From positions 1-64,000 of the forward strand of contig NZ_JACHCQ010000002.1 in the NCBI RefSeq assembly GCF_014205835.1: DNA of 64,000 nt, given 5' to 3'. Source of the DNA: Pedobacter sp. AK013. Lineage in GTDB: Bacteria > Bacteroidota > Bacteroidia > Sphingobacteriales > Sphingobacteriaceae. Positions 1 through 8,307 of the stretch are shown here, piece after piece (within the stretch, counting starts at the first letter, position 1; each line of letters starts with the position of its first letter). A program made the translations under genes and the position numbers. The notes beneath the pieces are model-generated. The model was not told the DNA's origin. It worked only from the letters and a program-made list of their open reading frames with translations, and made no database searches.

Positions 1-84
1 AAGATCAAAGCTTTTAGGGCAACCTCAAGAGGTGTAAGGGATATTAAATTCTTCTTATTCAGATTGTCGAAAATATATGCTTAA
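1..84 (+). CDS. 3' end of a truncated open frame, product unknown
   Basis: An open frame runs in from the window edge and stops at a TAA at 82-84, giving about 27 codons. The tail is basic and ends FFLFRLSKIYA. I do not recognise a family from this length. It is followed by a gene-free stretch and a good -7 box at 179-186, consistent with a transcription unit ending here. It could also be a chance open frame. Confidence 0.35.
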   Translation, partial: KIKAFRATSRGVRDIKFFLFRLSKIYA

Positions 85-178
85 AACATCCCCCCAACTT
101 TTCCGCTTGATCCATCTTTTGCAGCAAATTAGTAATTTACGATAGCACGTGTTTTTACTTATTCTTTCAGTTAATCCT

Positions 179-186
179 TATTTTTG
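179..186 (+). promoter_or_regulatory. Bacteroidota -7 box (TATTTTTG) for the DUF1826-like gene
   Basis: TATTTTTG matches the TAnnTTTG -7 consensus of the Bacteroidota primary sigma factor. It lies 33 bases before the ATG at 220. No convincing -33 TTG is present, only T-rich sequence, so the call rests on the -7 box. Confidence 0.45.
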
Positions 187-219
187 CAGTGAATGATGGT
201 TAAAAGGTTCAATTAAGAA

Positions 220-918
220 ATGCATAATAGATTTTTTGATAGCACACAGATTGCGGTGGTTTCTACTTTTTCTCATCTTTTGGGTACAGATTTTAAAGGA
301 GATATGAATGCAGTTTGCTGGCATAGAGAGCTGTTGGGAGATTTTGAGGAAATCGTATCCAAACTTGAATTGAAAGAGGATCTGACAGAAATTTCTATAG
401 AAGATCTTCAGTCACTCAAGCTCTCAGAAAAAGGGGATATAGCAAGGGCGGTTATCTTGAGTGATTTTCGGCTGTTAACAGATTCCGGAGCATCACCTTC
501 ACTCAATTTGATCAAAAGTTATGACCGGGATGAGGAGTTCGATTTCATTTCAACAGATGTATATTCTTTTCATGTAGACCGTTCGCCCATTGGTACCGAT
601 ACTTTTTTATGTACCTACTATGGTGCAGCCAGTGAAATCTTAGCCAATAATCAGGTTGAACAAAAAGTTCTGGTACCAGAGATCAGGCAAAAGCTCAAAG
701 AATTGCATAACGGTACGGAAGAAGAATTTGAAAGCTTTTTGACTGAACATTATTTTGATCTGCATTACCAGGCTAAATCAGGTGCCATACCAATAAATTT
801 GGGATTGGGTCATTTGTGGAGACTGGCAGTAGATCATCCTGAAAAACAGTGTTTGCCTTGTGTTCACCGGGCACCTATTGAAAAAGATGGAGCGTATAGA
901 TTGTTGCTCATATGCTAA
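220..918 (+). CDS. DUF1826-like protein
   Basis: A 232-residue soluble protein without signal peptide. Three blocks recall the DUF1826 family: AVCWHREL (31-38), the central SFHVDRSP followed by FLCTYYG (116-135), and VHRAP near the C-terminus (215-219). The conserved His118-x-Asp120 and His216 would suit a metal site of 2-oxoglutarate-oxygenase type, but that is inference. In Proteobacteria DUF1826 genes are often found with zinc-limitation (Zur) genes; nothing in the immediate neighbourhood confirms this here. The start is the first ATG after a -7 box. The function is unknown, and the family match is by remembered motif pattern only. Confidence 0.65.
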   Translation: MHNRFFDSTQIAVVSTFSHLLGTDFKGDMNAVCWHRELLGDFEEIVSKLELKEDLTEISIEDLQSLKLSEKGDIARAVILSDFRLLTDSGASPSLNLIKSYDRDEEFDFISTDVYSFHVDRSPIGTDTFLCTYYGAASEILANNQVEQKVLVPEIRQKLKELHNGTEEEFESFLTEHYFDLHYQAKSGAIPINLGLGHLWRLAVDHPEKQCLPCVHRAPIEKDGAYRLLLIC

Positions 919-1051
919 TTGGCCTGGTTATTTTTTTAGGAGCTATAAAGATAAACCTATCTTTTTTTCTCAGTTACTAGGTAATAGTTAATCATCTCGT
1001 AAATATTTCCCATGTGTTTTTTCATCAATATAATTCAAATATATTTGTGAT

Positions 1052-1768
1052 ATGTTCAATAGCGGCATCTTTTTGCCTGTCATCATTATTACTGGCATCG
1101 CTTATAGTATTCTGGCCAAAAAGCTGACAGTTCTGGCTGCTCTTACAGGCGGCATAATAGCCTGTTTTGTTTATATCGCTGCTGGTTATGCAGGTGTTGC
1201 AATGATGAGTATGTTTTTTATTATGGCTTCTGCAGCTACCTCTTGGAAAAAGCATAAAAAACAGGCCTTTGCCATAAGAGAAGAAACTAAAAGTGGCCGC
1301 AGTGTACTGCAAGTACTGGCTAATGCCGGTGCTGCTGGTATTTCGGGTGTAGTGATCCTATTTTATCCCCAGTTTGCCTATTTAATGTTTCTCGCATTGG
1401 CGGCAGCTTTTGCTTCAGCTACTGCAGATACCCTGTCATCCGAGCTTGGGATGGTTTATGGGAAGCGGTTTTTTAATATTATTTCTTTCAGGCCCGACCG
1501 TTGTGGAATGGATGGTGTGATCAGTATGGAAGGGACGTTGATCGGTATCGGCGGTAGCTGTATCATCGCTGCTATTTATGCACTGGGATACGGATGGGAC
1601 ATGAACTTTTACATTATCGTTATCGCAGGGACGGTGGGAAACCTGACTGATTCTATACTGGGAGCTGTACTTGAACGTAAAGGGATAATTGGCAATGATC
1701 TGGTCAATTTTTTGAATACGCTGACAGCTGTGCTGGTGGTGTTAATATTAGAAGGAATATTAGATTAA
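1052..1768 (+). CDS. DUF92 family integral membrane protein
   Basis: A 238-residue polytopic membrane protein with about six hydrophobic segments. The family signatures are all visible: GRSVLQVLANAG (about 82-93), ASATADTLSSELG (about 121-133) and GNLTDSILGA with IGNDLVNFLNTL near the C-terminus. DUF92 includes human TMEM19 and the plant phytyl-phosphate kinase VTE6, so a role with polyprenyl or phytyl phosphates is possible but not shown. The DSILGA and SELG Asp/Glu-rich loops resemble those of CTP-dependent lipid kinases. A TATATTTG box ends only 5 bases before the ATG, so a leaderless transcript is possible. The gene stands between two unrelated small genes and is not in an obvious operon. 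Confidence 0.85.
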   Translation: MFNSGIFLPVIIITGIAYSILAKKLTVLAALTGGIIACFVYIAAGYAGVAMMSMFFIMASAATSWKKHKKQAFAIREETKSGRSVLQVLANAGAAGISGVVILFYPQFAYLMFLALAAAFASATADTLSSELGMVYGKRFFNIISFRPDRCGMDGVISMEGTLIGIGGSCIIAAIYALGYGWDMNFYIIVIAGTVGNLTDSILGAVLERKGIIGNDLVNFLNTLTAVLVVLILEGILD

Positions 1769-1800
1769 AAGTATCTTATTAGCTTCTTTCTGCATCTCCT

Positions 1801-1808
1801 TATTTTTG
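1801..1808 (+). promoter_or_regulatory. -7 box (TATTTTTG) for the secreted 128-residue protein gene
   Basis: TATTTTTG matches TAnnTTTG and lies about 78 bases before the chosen ATG at 1887. Transcription would begin near 1815, which argues against starting translation at the in-frame ATG at 1806. Confidence 0.4.
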
Positions 1809-1886
1809 TATCATCAATTTTGCTTTTGGTCAATTTATAATAAGCTTTTTGCGATATTTATGCTATTGTTTATTCCTTATAAGATT

Positions 1887-2273
1887 ATGAAAAAAATCGT
1901 TTTTGTTTTACTGCTGGTGGCCTGTGGATTTTCAGGTTATGGGCAAACCTATCAAAGTATTACCAGCAAGAATAAAACCTATCTGGAAACGTTGAAAGGA
2001 GTAAGTTATACTTATAAACAGGGCATTATTACGCTGAAGAATAATGGCAACTATGCTTTGGGCACAGTGAGTATTGTGGCCTCGTCGAAAATAGACAGTA
2101 CGCTATTTGGAATTGCTTTATTTGAGGACGGGCTTAAAAAAGGGGAGACTGCTAAAGCTGAAGTTTATTTTACTACGGGCCTCGGTAAAAAGGTACATGA
2201 GGTATCTTTAAAGCAGGTTGATCAGAAGAATCTGGTGTTGTCTTTTGACAAGGCAACCAGGGCTGTAAAATAA
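1887..2273 (+). CDS. Secreted/periplasmic protein of unknown function
   Basis: A 128-residue protein. The start at 1887 is chosen because it opens directly with a signal peptide (MKKIVFVLLLVACGFSGYG then Q), whereas the longer frame from 1806 adds 27 unlikely residues and overlaps a promoter box. The Cys in the signal region is not followed by a clear lipobox. The mature part is beta-rich with Lys/Thr-rich strands and no recognised catalytic motif. A convergent terminator at 2451-2480 closes the unit. I do not recognise the family. Confidence 0.65.
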   Translation: MKKIVFVLLLVACGFSGYGQTYQSITSKNKTYLETLKGVSYTYKQGIITLKNNGNYALGTVSIVASSKIDSTLFGIALFEDGLKKGETAKAEVYFTTGLGKKVHEVSLKQVDQKNLVLSFDKATRAVK

Positions 2274-2450
2274 TCGTTTACTAATTGACTATGAGAATAT
2301 AAGCTTTACCAATCTGTATCAATAATAGTTGATTGGGCGGGTTTCACCAGATAACATATGATAAATATTTAACACTGAATTAATAATCGGTAATTAGTTT
2401 TGTGGTATAAATATTTGGTTAGTATTTATAAGTTTAGGTTAGTTGATTAT

Positions 2451-2480
2451 AAAAGCCCAGATGGATATCGGGGCTTTTTA
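2451..2480. terminator. Bidirectional rho-independent terminator
   Basis: AAAAGCCC (2451-2458) pairs with GGGCTTTT (2471-2478) around a 12-base loop, with T-rich sequence on the plus side and A-rich sequence before the stem. It sits between two convergent genes ending at 2273 (+) and 2485 (-), so it can serve both. Confidence 0.7.
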
Positions 2481-2484
2481 TATT

Positions 2485-2847
2485 TTAACCCATTCGATAG
2501 AAAAACTCATCAGCTACAATTTTTCCGTCTTTAACCTCATAAACGCAGATCTCACTCATTGCCATTCTTCCATGGGTTTTATAAGTGGCATCAATGTTCA
2601 TTACAATAGAAAAATGATTGTCGGCAACAATTGGGTCTGAGCACGAAGAGCTATGTATCTCTTCAACACTTTCTTCCCACTGTATAGTTTTCTTTTTAAC
2701 AGCATCCTTACCTTCTGTTAATTCCATTGGTGAACCTTTTGGCTCTTTGCTTACCACATTGTCCGCGTAAAGCTCATCAATGGCCTGCTCGTGTTTGCCT
2801 TCGCGGCAAAGCTGCACTAGTTTGTCAGCTACTTCCTGAGTATTCAT
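2485..2847 (-). CDS. SnoaL-like / NTF2-fold protein
   Basis: A 120-residue protein with the SnoaL-like pattern: an N-terminal helix (VADKLVQLCREGKHEQAIDEL), YADNVVSKEP, a central HFSIVMNIDATYK strand and a C-terminal VYEVKDGKIVADEFFY hairpin. The NTF2 fold is used both for small-molecule isomerases and for non-catalytic roles, so no substrate can be assigned. It stands alone, with a terminator just downstream. The length is normal for the family. Confidence 0.85.
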   Translation of the reverse strand: MNTQEVADKLVQLCREGKHEQAIDELYADNVVSKEPKGSPMELTEGKDAVKKKTIQWEESVEEIHSSSCSDPIVADNHFSIVMNIDATYKTHGRMAMSEICVYEVKDGKIVADEFFYRMG

Positions 2848-3049
2848 ATGCTTATATTTAGTTATGATCTAAGTTATTAAAAATAAACATTTTACCTGTT
2901 TAAAAGGTTTTAAGTTTAGGTTAACTTGCTGCACCAGACTCAATAACTCAATACAAGAGGGGCTGATTTTATGTAAATTGCAATCGTTTGTCTCCAATTG
3001 ACCCATGTCGCTGTTAAAGCGCCAAGAAGCTTATGCGATTAGAAATTAT

Positions 3050-3739
3050 TTAGTTCTGCTTGGTTACCATGGCCAATACTTCCATTAAATTGTCTATTAC
3101 CGCATCAGGTTTAGCTTCTTCTAATTGTTTCTTCGTATGTGCACCTGTGGTAATACCAATGCTTAGGCTGCAACCTGCATTTTTACCTTCTTCAATATCA
3201 ATACTCGAATCTCCAACTTTAACAACCGATTTACTGTTGGTAATACCATGATGCCGCATTGCTAACAAAATCATATCAGGTTCTGGTCTGTTTTGGCCAA
3301 CTTCTGATGCAGTAACAAGTGTATCAAAATCAGAACCTGCCTTCCAGCCGAGCCTGTTAAGGATAGCCTCGGCAGTTCTCCTGTCGTAACCGGTGTTAAG
3401 TACTGAGATTATCCCTGCTTTTCGAAGTTTTTCAAAAAGTTCGACTGAACCAGGCTGAGGTAATATTTCTTCATTTTCATAGGCTAGCTTCAACTTGCCA
3501 ATAAATTCTTCATATATATCGAATACCATTGCTTCATCAAAAGAAGCTTTGTAAGTTTTAAGTACCGATCTGATGGCTTCTTTCTTTTCTTTTCCGGCTG
3601 CAACAGCAAGAATCTGATTAAGCGTATAAGAAAAACCAGCGGCATTTATAGCATTCATTAGCGTCTTGTAAACCAGGTTATTTTCGTTCACTGTGGTGCC
3701 AGCCATATCGAATACTACCATCTTAATTTCAGGGTACAT
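3050..3739 (-). CDS. Phosphonatase-like HAD-superfamily hydrolase
   Basis: A 229-residue HAD phosphatase. Motif I is VVFDMAGTTV (8-17), with the nucleophile Asp followed by A-G-T as in phosphonoacetaldehyde hydrolase and its relatives. A helical cap follows (about 20-95) with AAGKEKKEAI. Motif II is SVLNTGYD, motif III lies around RPEPDMI, and motif IV is KVGDSSIDIEEGKNAG. It most resembles the PhnX-like subgroup found with phosphonate or alkyl-phosphate metabolism, but no phosphonate genes are nearby, so the substrate is open. The upstream region holds a strong palindrome (3806-3827) that could be its operator. Confidence 0.85.
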   Translation of the reverse strand: MYPEIKMVVFDMAGTTVNENNLVYKTLMNAINAAGFSYTLNQILAVAAGKEKKEAIRSVLKTYKASFDEAMVFDIYEEFIGKLKLAYENEEILPQPGSVELFEKLRKAGIISVLNTGYDRRTAEAILNRLGWKAGSDFDTLVTASEVGQNRPEPDMILLAMRHHGITNSKSVVKVGDSSIDIEEGKNAGCSLSIGITTGAHTKKQLEEAKPDAVIDNLMEVLAMVTKQN

Positions 3740-4088
3740 TTGCTTTCTATTAAATTAGATAAGTTAATTTTTAAACTATTGTCGCCAAATATACTGCCAG
3801 TAATTTTGCTAAACAAATGTTTAGCAATAGTTAACATTTATATTAACATTTGTTTACTTAAGCTAAACATTAAAAATCTGGTCTTGCTTAATTTTTATTT
3901 ATTTAGAAAGGATATTTTTAACGAAATAAGTAGCTGGTAATTAATGTTTTGTTATATTTTATATGAAGTTGTTTGCAATAATCTAAAAGTGAGCAAGCTA
4001 AATCAGATTCAACAAAATCGATTTGCCAGATATTAAGCTTATTGGTATGAAAACCAACAGGTAATTATGCTGCTGAAATTGGACGATA
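3740..4088. other. Intergenic region with operator-like palindrome
   Basis: There is no credible gene here; the short plus-strand open frame is AT-rich, low complexity and without family resemblance. The region lies upstream of the HAD hydrolase and downstream of the MaoC gene, both on the minus strand. It contains a perfect palindrome at 3806-3827, followed by several further TTAACATT/TGTTTA-type repeats up to about 3875. Confidence 0.6.
3806..3827. promoter_or_regulatory. Perfect operator-like palindrome upstream of HAD hydrolase
   Basis: Arms TTGCTAAACA (3806-3815) and TGTTTAGCAA (3818-3827) are perfect inverted complements around AA. The TAAACA-nn-TGTTTA core resembles many TetR-family operators, but no regulator gene is adjacent. 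It is 67 bases upstream of the hydrolase ATG (3739, minus). Confidence 0.5.
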
Positions 4089-4547
4089 TTAGATAAAATG
4101 ATACAAGAATACTACATCGCCAACGTATGCTGGCTTGGGTTGGTCTTTAATCACAAGTGTAGCCTGAATGGTAACTTTAGTTATTCCCCTTAAATTGCTA
4201 ATGCAATTTAATTTTGCTTTTAACTGCACTTCGCTATTCACCAAAACTGCCTGACCGAACTTAAAGCGTTCAATGCCATAATTGATTTCCATTTTAATAT
4301 TGCGCACATCGGCAATCTGCTTCCATAAATAAGGAATTAAGGATAAGGTAAGGTAACCATGCGCAATTGTTGCCTTAAATGGCCCCTCGTTTTTAGCTTT
4401 TTCTGCATCGGTATGTATCCATTGATGATCCAAGGTTGCATCGGCAAATTTATTGATCTGTTCTTGATCTATAGTATGCCATTGCGAAACCCCTAGTTCT
4501 TTGCCTAGATACGATTCATATTCTTCGAAATTATTGATTACCAACAT
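4089..4547 (-). CDS. MaoC-like enoyl-CoA hydratase/dehydratase
   Basis: A 152-residue single hot-dog-fold protein of the MaoC/NodN type. The hydratase-2 signature is visible: FADATLDHQWIHTD (about 34-47), then GPFKATIAHGYLTLSLIPYL. The Asp of the ATLDHQ segment and the His of HTD would be the catalytic dyad. YGIERFKFGQAV follows, matching the typical NodN-like segment. It probably hydrates trans-2-enoyl-CoA with R stereochemistry; the substrate chain length cannot be read. It is monocistronic, with a long AT-rich gap on each side. Confidence 0.85.
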   Translation of the reverse strand: MLVINNFEEYESYLGKELGVSQWHTIDQEQINKFADATLDHQWIHTDAEKAKNEGPFKATIAHGYLTLSLIPYLWKQIADVRNIKMEINYGIERFKFGQAVLVNSEVQLKAKLNCISNLRGITKVTIQATLVIKDQPKPAYVGDVVFLYHFI

Positions 4548-5082
4548 ATATTCTGTTTAATAGGATTAGTCTTTAACAATCCTTTAGGTACAACAATCCT
4601 TCAGGTATTATAGTTTCAGTCACTCTTCTGTTCCAATGATAGTCATAATAACGATGTGTTTAGCGGGAAACAGATAAAAATATTCAAAAGATTTTACTGC
4701 CAATTTTGTGTTGACTAAGAATATTGTATGCAGGTTGTTTATAATCAGTTAGATAAGTGTCGTTGCTATTCATTCAAAATCGATGAGTTTTTAAAAAAAG
4801 AAGCAACTGGAAACGATAGATACTAACCTCACCAATGGACTAACAAATGGTACTGGAGGAAATGTTGTATGAGGTGGAGGGTGTAAGATGGGAGAATGTC
4901 TTCCTAAATATTATTCTAGTTCGAAAAAAAAAATATGCCCGTAATTCAATATTAAATGCTTTTTTTTTGTTTAAACGATTTGGTTTTAAGGTTGTTAAAT
5001 ATTATCTAAATATTTTATTTGATATATTTAAATTAAAATTTAGATTTGTCTAAAATTATATTTAGACAAATCATTTATATTC
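4548..5082. other. AT-rich intergenic region before the TonB receptor
   Basis: This is 535 bases between the divergent MaoC and TonB-receptor genes. A 68-codon plus-strand open frame (4847-5053) is low complexity, runs into the operator region and has no recognisable motif, so it is not called. The right end carries a clear palindromic operator. No riboswitch or small RNA was recognised. Confidence 0.55.
5039..5072. promoter_or_regulatory. Palindromic operator and nested 12-bp inverted repeat
   Basis: TTTAGATTTGTCTAAA at 5039-5054 is a palindrome with 6-bp arms and a 4-base centre. The overlapping pair GATTTGTCTAAA (5043-5054) and TTTAGACAAATC (5061-5072) is a perfect 12-bp inverted repeat with a 6-base spacer. 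The end is only 10 bases before the receptor ATG at 5083, so bound protein would block initiation. The box style resembles DtxR/MntR-type metalloregulator sites; this is inference. Confidence 0.55.
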
Positions 5083-7539
5083 ATGAAACCCTTCTTACTA
5101 TACTGCTTCTGTTTCTTTATATCGCTAAATGCCATTGCGCAAAAAGTTATGGTTAAGGGTTTGGTCACCTCTCGAAATGAACCTTTAGAAAATATTACTA
5201 TTAAAATTTTAGGATCCAATGGCTCCACCAAATCAGATGCTTCTGGTACTTATCAATTAAATGGCATTCCGTCTGGAAGTTATGACCTCATTTTTTCAGG
5301 CATAGGTTATCAATCCAAAAGAATTAAAGTAACGCTGAAAGGAGATACGGCACTAGTTAACGCTGATCTGTTAAGCTTAGCATCTGATTTAGGCGATGTG
5401 GTAATTACAGGGGTTAACCGGGCCACACAGTTACGTAAAAGCCCTGTACCTATTGCCGTACTTTCTAAAAAAACAATGGACCAAAATGTAAATACAAATC
5501 TAATCGAAGCTATTGTTAAGGGCGTGCCTGGAATTACAGCTGTTACCACCGGTCCAAATGTTTCTAAACCTTTCATAAGAGGATTAGGTTATAACCGCGT
5601 ACTAACTTTATATGATGGTTTAAGGCAAGAGGGACAACAATGGGGCGATGAACATGGAATTGAGGTAGATGAATATGCCATTACCAGAGCAGAAGTAGTA
5701 AAAGGTCCGGCCAGCTTAACCTATGGTTCTGATGCATTGGCCGGGGTAATTAATATGATTCCTTATACACCGAATTTCGAAGATGGAAAATTGAAAGGCG
5801 ATTTTACGGCAAATTATCAAAGTAATAACGGCATGATCGGTTCGTCGATTGGATTGGCCTATATTAAAAACGATTGGAAATACACGTTTAGGGCAAGCGG
5901 GAAAACAGCACATAATTACAGAAACAAAATTGATGGATTGGTTTATGGAACAGCTTTTAGAGAATACAATTTATCTGCCAGCGCTAGGGTAGATAAGCCC
6001 TGGGGTTTTTCTAAAACAGCGATTACTTATTACGATAATTTAATGGAAATTCCCGATGGTAGCAGAGATTCTTTATCGCGACGGTTTACCAGGCAGGTTT
6101 TGGATGACGGAGATGATATTAAAAACAGACCTATTGTGCCTGAAAGTGATTTGAATACCTACTCCATTAATCCCTTGCATCAGCACATTCAACATTACCG
6201 GTTTTATAACACCAGCCAGTTTAAATTTGGAACGAGCGATTTAAATTTATTAATTGGTGGACAACAAAGTGTAAGGAGAGAATATAACCACCCAACATTA
6301 CCAAGCCAGGCGGGGCTTTATGTGGTATTGAACACTTTTAACTACGATCTTAAATATAACCTGCCAGATTTTGCGGGTATCGAAAGTACCATTGGGGTAA
6401 ATGGCATGTACCAAGGAAACAGGAGCAAAGCTGCTACCGATTTTCCTATTCCGGATTATGATCTCTTTGATATTGGAGCTTTTTACTTCGCTAAGAAATC
6501 GATTGGTAAGGTAGATGTTTCCGGAGGGATTAGGATCGATAGAAGAAATATACACTGGAGTGATTTTTATGTAGGTACCGATATGCAAACCGGTTTCGGC
6601 AAACAAGTGAATTCAACCGATGCCAGCGGAAAATTGCAGTTCCCTTCTTTTGATAAAAATTATTATGGTTTATCGGGAAGTTTGGGCTTAACTTACAATA
6701 TTTCCGAAAAATTATTAATTAAAGCCAATATTGCGAGAGGATACAGAGCCCCAAACATTACAGAAATCGGTTCTAACGGATTAGATCCTGGTGCACATAT
6801 TGTGTACTTGGGTAACAGAACCTTTAAACCTGAGTTTAACCTTCAGGAAGATATTGGCATTGTTGCCTATTTGAAAGATGCCGATATAAGCGTGGAGCTG
6901 TTTAATAACAACATTCAGAACTATATTTATCAATCGCGCTTAACTGATGCCAGCGGAAATCCAATTGTTATTGTTCCTGGTAACTTAACCTATCAGTATC
7001 AGCAATCCAAAGCGAGATTGTATGGTGCAGAAATTTCGATAAATCTACATCCTGCAGATTTAAAGTGGCTAAGTTTCAATAATAGTCTTGCTTATATAGT
7101 TGGATTAAACCAGAATCGGGAACTTTTAGATAAACATGGCAAGGAAGCCAAATATTTGCCTTTTATTCCGCCATTGCAGGTGAGAACAGAGATCAAGGCG
7201 ACTGTTCAAAAGGCTATAGGTATTTTTGATAAGCCTTATATTAAAATTGATGCTGCTTTTTTTGCTGATCAGAATAGATTTTATGCTTTAGATAATACCG
7301 AAACCTTTACCGCTGGTTATACTTTAATTAATGGAGGCATAGGCTCTGCATTAAAAACCAAAAAAGGGAAAACTTTGTGTGATATTTTTTTCCAGGCCGA
7401 TAATATTTTCAATATCGCCTATCAGTCAAATTTAAACAGGTTAAAGTATTTCGAATATTATAACCGCCCGCTCAATGGCAGGTCGGGCATTTACAACATG
7501 GGTAGAAACTTAAGTTTTAAAGTGATTATTCCGATTTAA
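5083..7539 (+). CDS. TonB-dependent outer-membrane receptor
   Basis: An 818-residue receptor. A signal peptide (1-19, ending NAIAQ) is followed by a CarboxypepD-regulatory-like domain (about 22-100), a plug domain (about 108-225; KPFIRGLGYNRVLTLYDGLRQ, then EVVKGPASLTYGSDALAGVINM) and a 22-strand barrel to the C-terminus. The plug segment QQWGDEHGIEVDEY with its acidic/His cluster is typical of Bacteroidota receptors for metal complexes. The protein imports a ligand across the outer membrane using TonB/ExbBD energy. The strong palindrome directly upstream suggests repression by a metal-sensing regulator. No periplasmic or inner-membrane partner is adjacent, so the ligand (iron chelate, haem or other metal) cannot be fixed. 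Confidence 0.9.
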   Translation: MKPFLLYCFCFFISLNAIAQKVMVKGLVTSRNEPLENITIKILGSNGSTKSDASGTYQLNGIPSGSYDLIFSGIGYQSKRIKVTLKGDTALVNADLLSLASDLGDVVITGVNRATQLRKSPVPIAVLSKKTMDQNVNTNLIEAIVKGVPGITAVTTGPNVSKPFIRGLGYNRVLTLYDGLRQEGQQWGDEHGIEVDEYAITRAEVVKGPASLTYGSDALAGVINMIPYTPNFEDGKLKGDFTANYQSNNGMIGSSIGLAYIKNDWKYTFRASGKTAHNYRNKIDGLVYGTAFREYNLSASARVDKPWGFSKTAITYYDNLMEIPDGSRDSLSRRFTRQVLDDGDDIKNRPIVPESDLNTYSINPLHQHIQHYRFYNTSQFKFGTSDLNLLIGGQQSVRREYNHPTLPSQAGLYVVLNTFNYDLKYNLPDFAGIESTIGVNGMYQGNRSKAATDFPIPDYDLFDIGAFYFAKKSIGKVDVSGGIRIDRRNIHWSDFYVGTDMQTGFGKQVNSTDASGKLQFPSFDKNYYGLSGSLGLTYNISEKLLIKANIARGYRAPNITEIGSNGLDPGAHIVYLGNRTFKPEFNLQEDIGIVAYLKDADISVELFNNNIQNYIYQSRLTDASGNPIVIVPGNLTYQYQQSKARLYGAEISINLHPADLKWLSFNNSLAYIVGLNQNRELLDKHGKEAKYLPFIPPLQVRTEIKATVQKAIGIFDKPYIKIDAAFFADQNRFYALDNTETFTAGYTLINGGIGSALKTKKGKTLCDIFFQADNIFNIAYQSNLNRLKYFEYYNRPLNGRSGIYNMGRNLSFKVIIPI

Positions 7540-7615
7540 AACCAGAATGTTACTGGCCATTAATAACCTTTCTTTTTTTGTTGTTGCTGCGGGGAGGAAT
7601 GACGAAGCAATATTT

Positions 7616-7907
7616 TAATTGAATTCAGGTTATTTGGAAATGAGCGGCTTGTGGTTCATGGAAGGCGCTAGTCCCACTGTCGCTCTTAGTCCTCGCTGCG
7701 CTCAGGGTTTAGAAACAAGGGCTTGCACACCCTGTAACCCCACAAATGAAATACTGTTTTTGCTAATTAGCCCCGGTTTCAGCGTTACCCTGCAGCAACG
7801 AGGAACGAGGAAGCGAAGCGTATAAGCGGAAAACGGGAAGAAATTTCATGTTTTGTACAAGCCTTGCGCTCCAAATGTGAAAATTATCTTAGTTTTAGCC
7901 CAAATAA
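7616..7907. repeat. Palindromic MITE-like repeat, copy 1
   Basis: First of two tandem copies of a ~300-bp unit. It is GC-richer than the flanks. Its ends form nested inverted repeats: ATTTGGA (7632-7638) pairs with TCCAAAT (7870-7876), and GGCTTGT (7646-7652) with ACAAGCC (7857-7863). Internally ATGAAAT/ATTTCAT and CGGTTT/AAAACGGG-type arms continue the foldback. No transposase gene is present, and the open frame crossing it has no protein-like features. Confidence 0.75.
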
Positions 7908-8219
7908 TAATTGAATTCAGGTTATTTGGAAATGAGCGGCTTGTGGTTCATGGAAGACGCTAGTCCCGCTGTCGCTCATAGTCCTTGCTGCGCTCCGGGC
8001 CATTCCGCTCGGTCCGGGTTTAGAAACAAGGGCTTGTGCACCCTGTAAAACCCACAAATGAAATACTGTTTTTGCTAATTAGCCCCGGTTGCAGCATTAC
8101 CCTGCAGCAACGAGGAAGCGAAGCGTATAAGCGGAAAACGGGAAGAAATTTCATGTTTTGTACAAGCCTTGCGCTCCAAATGTGAAAATTACTTTAGTGT
8201 TAACCCATATAAATAATCG
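7908..8219. repeat. Palindromic MITE-like repeat, copy 2
   Basis: Second tandem copy, starting 292 bases after the first. It has the same terminal arms at 7924-7930 and 8175-8181. It differs from copy 1 by scattered substitutions, an extra ~25-base segment (GGCCATTCCGCTCGGTCC, near 7998-8015) and the loss of a short AACGAGG duplication. The divergence suggests the duplication is not very recent, or that the copies inserted separately. Confidence 0.75.
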
Positions 8220-8307
8220 ACACCAGGGTATCAGCCTTCCATTCTAGAGACTGTCCCTCATTTTTACTACTTTTACTTCAATCACCATACATTAAACATT
8301 TACATTA

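Noticed and set aside
3740..3940. A 66-codon plus-strand open frame starting next to the HAD gene
   Set aside because: Ile/Leu/Asn-rich product from an AT-rich spacer holding an operator palindrome.
4847..5053. A 68-codon plus-strand open frame before the TonB receptor
   Set aside because: Low-complexity AT-rich product, no motif, and it runs into the operator palindrome.
7619..7825. An open frame through palindromic repeat copy 1
   Set aside because: It follows the repeat, is not preserved in copy 2 and has no protein-like features.
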